A stretch of 27,889 nt of DNA from Algiphilus sp. (GTDB taxonomy: Bacteria > Pseudomonadota > Gammaproteobacteria > Nevskiales > Nevskiaceae), in contig NZ_JAGLEJ010000054.1 in assembly GCF_023145115.1 (NCBI RefSeq), forward strand, positions 1 through 27,889, read 5' to 3'. The stretch's first letter is position 1. Each line of letters begins with the position of its first letter. The translations under genes and the position numbers were made by a program. The notes under the pieces are model-generated. The model was not told the origin of the DNA. It searched no databases and saw only the letters and a list, made by a program, of their open reading frames with translations. This document shows positions 25,817 through 27,889 of the stretch, piece by piece.

Positions 25817-25988
25817 TGCCGCATCGCGTCATGCTGATTCAGCATACTGATTCAAAAGATAGATTTTTGCGCCGCCCAGGTACGCTGTTGTGGGATTACG
25901 AAGCGCGCAGAATAATTGAATGATCGAGCGTGCTATCTAATTACTGCCAGCTGTCTTGAGGTAGCCGCCAGCATCTACCGGCACCTCA
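25817..25988. other. Intergenic junction between core genome and lower-GC accessory region
   Basis: This 172-base stretch holds no credible gene. It contains a 15-bp palindrome with a direct repeat (25831-25854), a T5 run near 25863, and a hairpin directly before the next gene (25956-25989). TCTAAT at 25936-25941 is a possible -10 element, but the best TTGAAT -35 candidate is only 14 bases upstream, so I do not call a promoter. No attC or recognisable attI site was found here. Confidence 0.6.
25831..25854. repeat. 15-bp palindrome overlapping a direct repeat
   Basis: ATGCTGATTCAGCAT (25831-25845) is a perfect palindrome around a central T. The octamer CTGATTCA occurs inside it (25834-25841) and again at 25847-25854, 13 bases further on. 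The site lies 15 bases after the sirtuin stop, at the composition change. It could be an operator or the scar of an insertion. Confidence 0.6.
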
Positions 25989-25989
25989 A
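25956..25989 (+). promoter_or_regulatory. Hairpin directly upstream of the HEPN-like gene
   Basis: TTGAGGTAGCCG (25956-25967) pairs with CGGCACCTCAA (25979-25989) apart from one bulged A, leaving an 11-base loop. No T tract follows, so terminator function is not supported. The first possible ATG of the next gene overlaps its foot, which favours the second ATG at 26010 as the start. Confidence 0.5.
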
Positions 25990-26009
25990 TGAGATCTACG
26001 GAAAAGCTC

Positions 26010-27218
26010 ATGTCTTTGCCACCTGAAATACAACAAATCCGTGAGGGGGCGCTGAAGGCTCTTGGCGACGTTGAGCCAGCTGGCTCGCCGGTGACTGGCG
26101 ATGAACCGCGCGGGTTAATGCTGTCCTCTCGAACGGATGGCGGGCAAAGTCTTCCCGCGTACTACCTCGTATATTTCCTGCTCGTTGACCTTCTTGCTTT
26201 CCCGCACATGGGAAAGTGGGAAAAGAGCGCTTGGACCGTGCCCATTCGATATCGAGGGCGACTCTATGGGATCGAGCATCGCAAACTTGGCCTTGGCGTA
26301 TTCGCACCAAGTTTGGACCCGAACGCGACAAGAAGCGGTCGCCCGACTGACGGTCAGGAGGCGGATGCCAGGGAGATAACCGCGCTGATTCAGAAAGCGA
26401 TAACGATTGCGAAGCCTTACTTCGAATGGCGCGCCGAGCAAGCCGCTTCGGGAAATCAGATTAATGTCTCCAACAAGAATGCGTCGCTTTTCGAGCGATA
26501 TGAATTCTTTCGTGACCGGTGTCGAACTCTAAGCAAGGAGGCGGAGGCCAGGAAGGACGAACATCGTTTTGCAAAGCAGGTTCTGGGAGATGGCACGGAG
26601 GTCACCAGTGGCTTCTATCCTTCCTTCTCACTACGCAGAGAGGCTGAATGGAACGCGCAGGCAGCCATTGAAGCATTCTTCAGCTGGACGGAGCACGCCT
26701 TTATTCATTTTGCCATTCTTCAAGGGTGCCTGCGCACGGGCGACGATGTAGCCCAACTCGCCGAATCTGATTGGAAGAAAAAGTTCAAGGCAGCTTTGGA
26801 TTTAACGGACAAGGCAACAAAGGCGCACTACGATACGCTACTGGACATCAGGGCACAGCTCCGCAACTTCCTAGCGCACGGATCCTTCGGGAAGCGCGGT
26901 GAAGCATTCCATTTTCATTCCAGCGCTGGGGCCGTGCCAGTTTTGCTCACTGACGATCAACGGCATCGATACGCCCTCACCGGGGAACCCGCATTCGACG
27001 AATCGTGGGCACTGGGCGAGATTGAAGCGTTCTTGGAGCATTTGTGGTCGGGCCCTCTCGAGCCCGCCAAGCATCATCTATTCAGTAGCCTTCCAAGCAT
27101 TCTTACTTATGTCGCAGATGGCACATACGAGCGCGCGATGGAGTCGGACGAATCAATGAGGGAGTTTGTTGAATATCTGACGCATGAATTCGATAATGCG
27201 GTAAATATGGATTGGTGA
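26010..27218 (+). CDS. Hypothetical protein with HEPN-type R-x4-H motif, integron cassette gene
   Basis: I do not recognise a named family. The alternative start at 25989 would add seven residues. From ATG 26010 the protein is 402 aa. The N-terminal part (to about residue 140) contains AYYLVYFLLVDLLAFPHMG and a conserved-looking VPIRYRGRLYGIEHRKLG. The C-terminal part is helical and includes EAFFSWTEHAFIHFAILQG, DWKKKFKAALDLTDKATKAHYDTLLDIRAQ and LRNFLAHGSFGK. The last has the RNxxxH form of HEPN domains, which are RNases or nucleotide-binding modules common in toxins and phage defence. R285 and H290 (numbered from 26010) would be the key residues. Codon use is far less GC-biased than in the core genes. 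An attC follows 21 bases after the stop. An RNase or defence role is inference. Confidence 0.75.
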   Translation: MSLPPEIQQIREGALKALGDVEPAGSPVTGDEPRGLMLSSRTDGGQSLPAYYLVYFLLVDLLAFPHMGKWEKSAWTVPIRYRGRLYGIEHRKLGLGVFAPSLDPNATRSGRPTDGQEADAREITALIQKAITIAKPYFEWRAEQAASGNQINVSNKNASLFERYEFFRDRCRTLSKEAEARKDEHRFAKQVLGDGTEVTSGFYPSFSLRREAEWNAQAAIEAFFSWTEHAFIHFAILQGCLRTGDDVAQLAESDWKKKFKAALDLTDKATKAHYDTLLDIRAQLRNFLAHGSFGKRGEAFHFHSSAGAVPVLLTDDQRHRYALTGEPAFDESWALGEIEAFLEHLWSGPLEPAKHHLFSSLPSILTYVADGTYERAMESDESMREFVEYLTHEFDNAVNMDW

Positions 27219-27239
27219 GTACACTGAGGCAGGACCAAA

Positions 27240-27320
27240 AGATAACTAGCAATCGGCTGCACGACGACCGATTTCCGCCGCTTCGCGGCCCCAAACCGGC
27301 GCGTGAGCCGGGCGTTATGT
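27240..27320 (+). repeat. attC recombination site 1 (81 bp)
   Basis: The left core AGATAAC (27240-27246) mirrors the right core GTTATGT (27314-27320) at six of seven positions. Inside, CGGCT (27254-27258) pairs with AGCCG (27306-27310). CCGATTT (27268-27274) pairs with AAACCGG (27293-27299) with one mismatch. GCCGC (27277-27281) pairs with GCGGC (27285-27289) around TTC. The nested imperfect palindrome ending in GGGCGTTA is the architecture of integron attC sites. Predicted cleavage lies between G27314 and T27315. Confidence 0.85.
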
Positions 27321-27322
27321 GT

Positions 27323-27388
27323 AAGGAGGTGTGGAGAGTGCATTTAGGTTAGCGGGTAGCGGTATGGGTTCGAATCCCATCCCTCTTG
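27323..27388 (+). pseudogene. Degenerate tRNA-like sequence (T arm and acceptor 3' strand)
   Basis: ATGGG (27364-27368), loop TTCGAAT and CCCAT (27376-27380) form a perfect tRNA T arm. CCCTCTT then follows as an acceptor 3' strand, with discriminator G at 27388 and CC but no encoded A. AAGGAGG (27323-27329) can pair with that strand at six of seven positions including one G-T. Only 66 bases are available and no anticodon stem can be drawn, so it is not a normal tRNA gene. It may be a decayed tRNA, a tRNA-mimic or a tRNA-derived attachment site. Confidence 0.45.
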
Positions 27389-27495
27389 CCTTGTCCCTAG
27401 CTGTCGGTACTTCGTTGATCGGTCTCAATTACCTGAAGAACCGTGTGCTAACAACATCGGAGCCAGGCCACTATCCTGGCAAGGAGGATAGCGAT

Positions 27496-27600
27496 ATGGG
27501 GAAAGCTGCGATTTACGCCAAATGCGTGATGGCTTCAGTAGCTGAAGTAGCAACGGCGCTGGGGGCAAGCCTGGCGGCCTCGGTTGGGCCGCTATCCTAA
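27496..27600 (+). CDS. Small hypothetical protein in cassette 2 (34 aa)
   Basis: ATG 27496 is preceded by a perfect AAGGAGG with eight bases of spacing, the best ribosome-binding site in the window. The 34-residue product (MGKAAIYAKCVMASVAEVA, then TALGASLAASVGPLS) is Ala/Ser/Val-rich with one possible amphipathic or membrane helix. The same frame stays open upstream to GTG 27331, which would give 89 aa. That longer version would be read through the tRNA-like segment and has its Shine-Dalgarno directly abutting the start codon, so I prefer the short one. The stop lies in the left core of attC 2, as is common for cassette genes. No family is recognised. Confidence 0.45.
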   Translation: MGKAAIYAKCVMASVAEVATALGASLAASVGPLS

Positions 27601-27668
27601 GTGCACTCTACTCATAGCCAGCAAAGGCACCCGGAAACCTTCAACGCCGGTGTTTACGGACGTTAGAT
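27594..27668 (+). repeat. Probable attC recombination site 2 (about 75 bp)
   Basis: The right core GTTAGAT (27662-27668) fits the attC consensus GTTRRRY exactly. The left part ATCCTAAGTGC matches the reverse complement of the right part with a bulged C and one missing C. The centre has CACCCGG against CCGGTG. The pairing is weaker than in site 1, and the left limit could instead be near 27611. Confidence 0.5.
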
Positions 27669-27685
27669 ATCGGGGGAAGTAGTGC

Positions 27686-27868
27686 GTGGATGAGATCAAA
27701 AAGTTCTTTTTTCAAGAAGCCATGTGCTCCCTCATTCTCGGAGGAGCGGCAAGTGCCCTGGTGGCCGCATTCTCTGGAGTTGAGGCTCTTCTTGATTTTA
27801 TGGGCGCCATCAACCCACCCAAGGAGTTTCTTTTCTTATCATTGGCGCTTTTGGCTTTGCCACACTGA
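27686..27868 (+). CDS. Small hypothetical membrane protein, first gene of cassette 3 (possible frameshift)
   Basis: GTG 27686 has GGGGGAAG (27672-27679) six bases upstream and starts 18 bases after the attC 2 right core, a normal cassette layout. The 60-aa frame begins MDEIKKFFFQEAMCSLILGG and contains a hydrophobic helix (about residues 13-38, SLILGGAASALVAAFSGVEALL). The second hydrophobic part, FLFLSLALLALPH, ends abruptly at TGA. One base back, another frame reads LIIGAFGFATLTCLPLSA to the window end, a better membrane helix. A one-base deletion or sequencing error near 27833-27838 would join them. No family is recognised. Confidence 0.5.
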   Translation: MDEIKKFFFQEAMCSLILGGAASALVAAFSGVEALLDFMGAINPPKEFLFLSLALLALPH

Positions 27869-27889
27869 CCTGCCTGCCTTTATCGGCCC

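Larger units (their letters stand above)
27315..27662 (+). mobile_element. Integron gene cassette 2 (348 bp)
   Basis: This module runs from the cleavage point of attC site 1 to the predicted cleavage point in GTTAGAT of attC site 2. It carries a tRNA-like fragment at its left end and a 34-codon ORF at its right end. The ORF stop lies in the left core of attC 2. The size is normal for a cassette. Between them, 27389-27480 has only a short hairpin, GCCAGG with CCTGGC, just before the Shine-Dalgarno. Confidence 0.6.
25990..27889 (+). mobile_element. Integron gene-cassette array (left limit unresolved, no integrase seen)
   Basis: Three consecutive plus-strand modules are separated by attC-like sites in the same orientation. 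The first is a 402-aa gene with an attC at 27240-27320. The second is a 348-bp cassette bounded by the cleavage points G27314 and G27662. The third begins at 27663 and runs off the window. Compact modules with one gene each, lower GC than the core and unrelated small proteins are typical of cassettes. No tyrosine recombinase of IntI type and no attI is visible. The left limit lies somewhere between the sirtuin stop and about 26010. Confidence 0.65.

Noticed and set aside
25804..25923. 39-codon ORF overlapping the sirtuin 3' end
   Set aside because: It has no ribosome-binding site, no recognisable similarity, and is mostly the fall-through of an out-of-frame sirtuin shadow into the junction.
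27364..27388. A complete functional tRNA gene in cassette 2
   Set aside because: The T arm is perfect but only 66 bases lie between the possible acceptor strands and no anticodon stem or loop can be formed. I list it only as a degenerate tRNA-like sequence.
27448..27590. Additional attC formed by CTAAC near 27450 and GTTGGGC at 27583-27589
   Set aside because: GTTGGGC fits the right-core consensus but the left sequence does not mirror it, and the interior shows no matching boxes.

Overview
The window is a high-GC gammaproteobacterial chromosome segment, probably from an environmental or marine-type lineage. The evidence is the gene order yebC-ruvCAB-ybgC-tolQRAB-pal-cpoB-queE-queC, which is characteristic of Pseudomonas and relatives, together with system I cytochrome c maturation genes and strongly GC-biased third codon positions. 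I cannot name the genus from the sequence alone.

Layout. Positions 1-3273 hold the end of a cytochrome c maturation operon (ccmF 3' part, ccmG, ccmH, ccmI), all translationally coupled. Positions 3350-11228 hold galU, then the 2-oxoglutarate dehydrogenase complex genes sucA, sucB and lpd. A beta-barrel porin gene with its own leader and a strong terminator interrupts the sucB-lpd pair. Positions 11264-11839 encode a small outer-membrane protein of YfaZ type. Positions 11864-20046 are yebC, the Holliday-junction genes ruvC, ruvA and ruvB, and the complete Tol-Pal envelope system, mostly with ATGA or one-base overlaps. Positions 20052-21467 are queE and queC for queuosine precursor synthesis. 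Positions 21534-24980 encode a single-chain pyruvate carboxylase, and 25037-25816 a sirtuin.

Right end. From about 25820 the base composition drops visibly and gene density and style change. I read the last 1.9 kb as integron gene cassettes in one orientation. A 402-aa protein with a HEPN-type R-x4-H motif is followed by a convincing 81-bp attC site (27240-27320). A 348-bp cassette follows, carrying a tRNA-like T arm and acceptor and a 34-codon ORF with a perfect Shine-Dalgarno. A second, weaker attC ends in GTTAGAT (27594-27668). The start of a third cassette, encoding a small membrane protein, runs to the window end. No integron integrase is visible, so this is either a cluster of attC sites without an integrase (CALIN type) or the near end of an array whose integrase lies outside the window.

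How the parts work together. The core genes serve envelope and energy metabolism: cytochrome c maturation, TCA cycle, anaplerosis, outer-membrane constriction and recombination repair. The accessory right end is the only part that looks recently acquired, and it holds the most unusual material.
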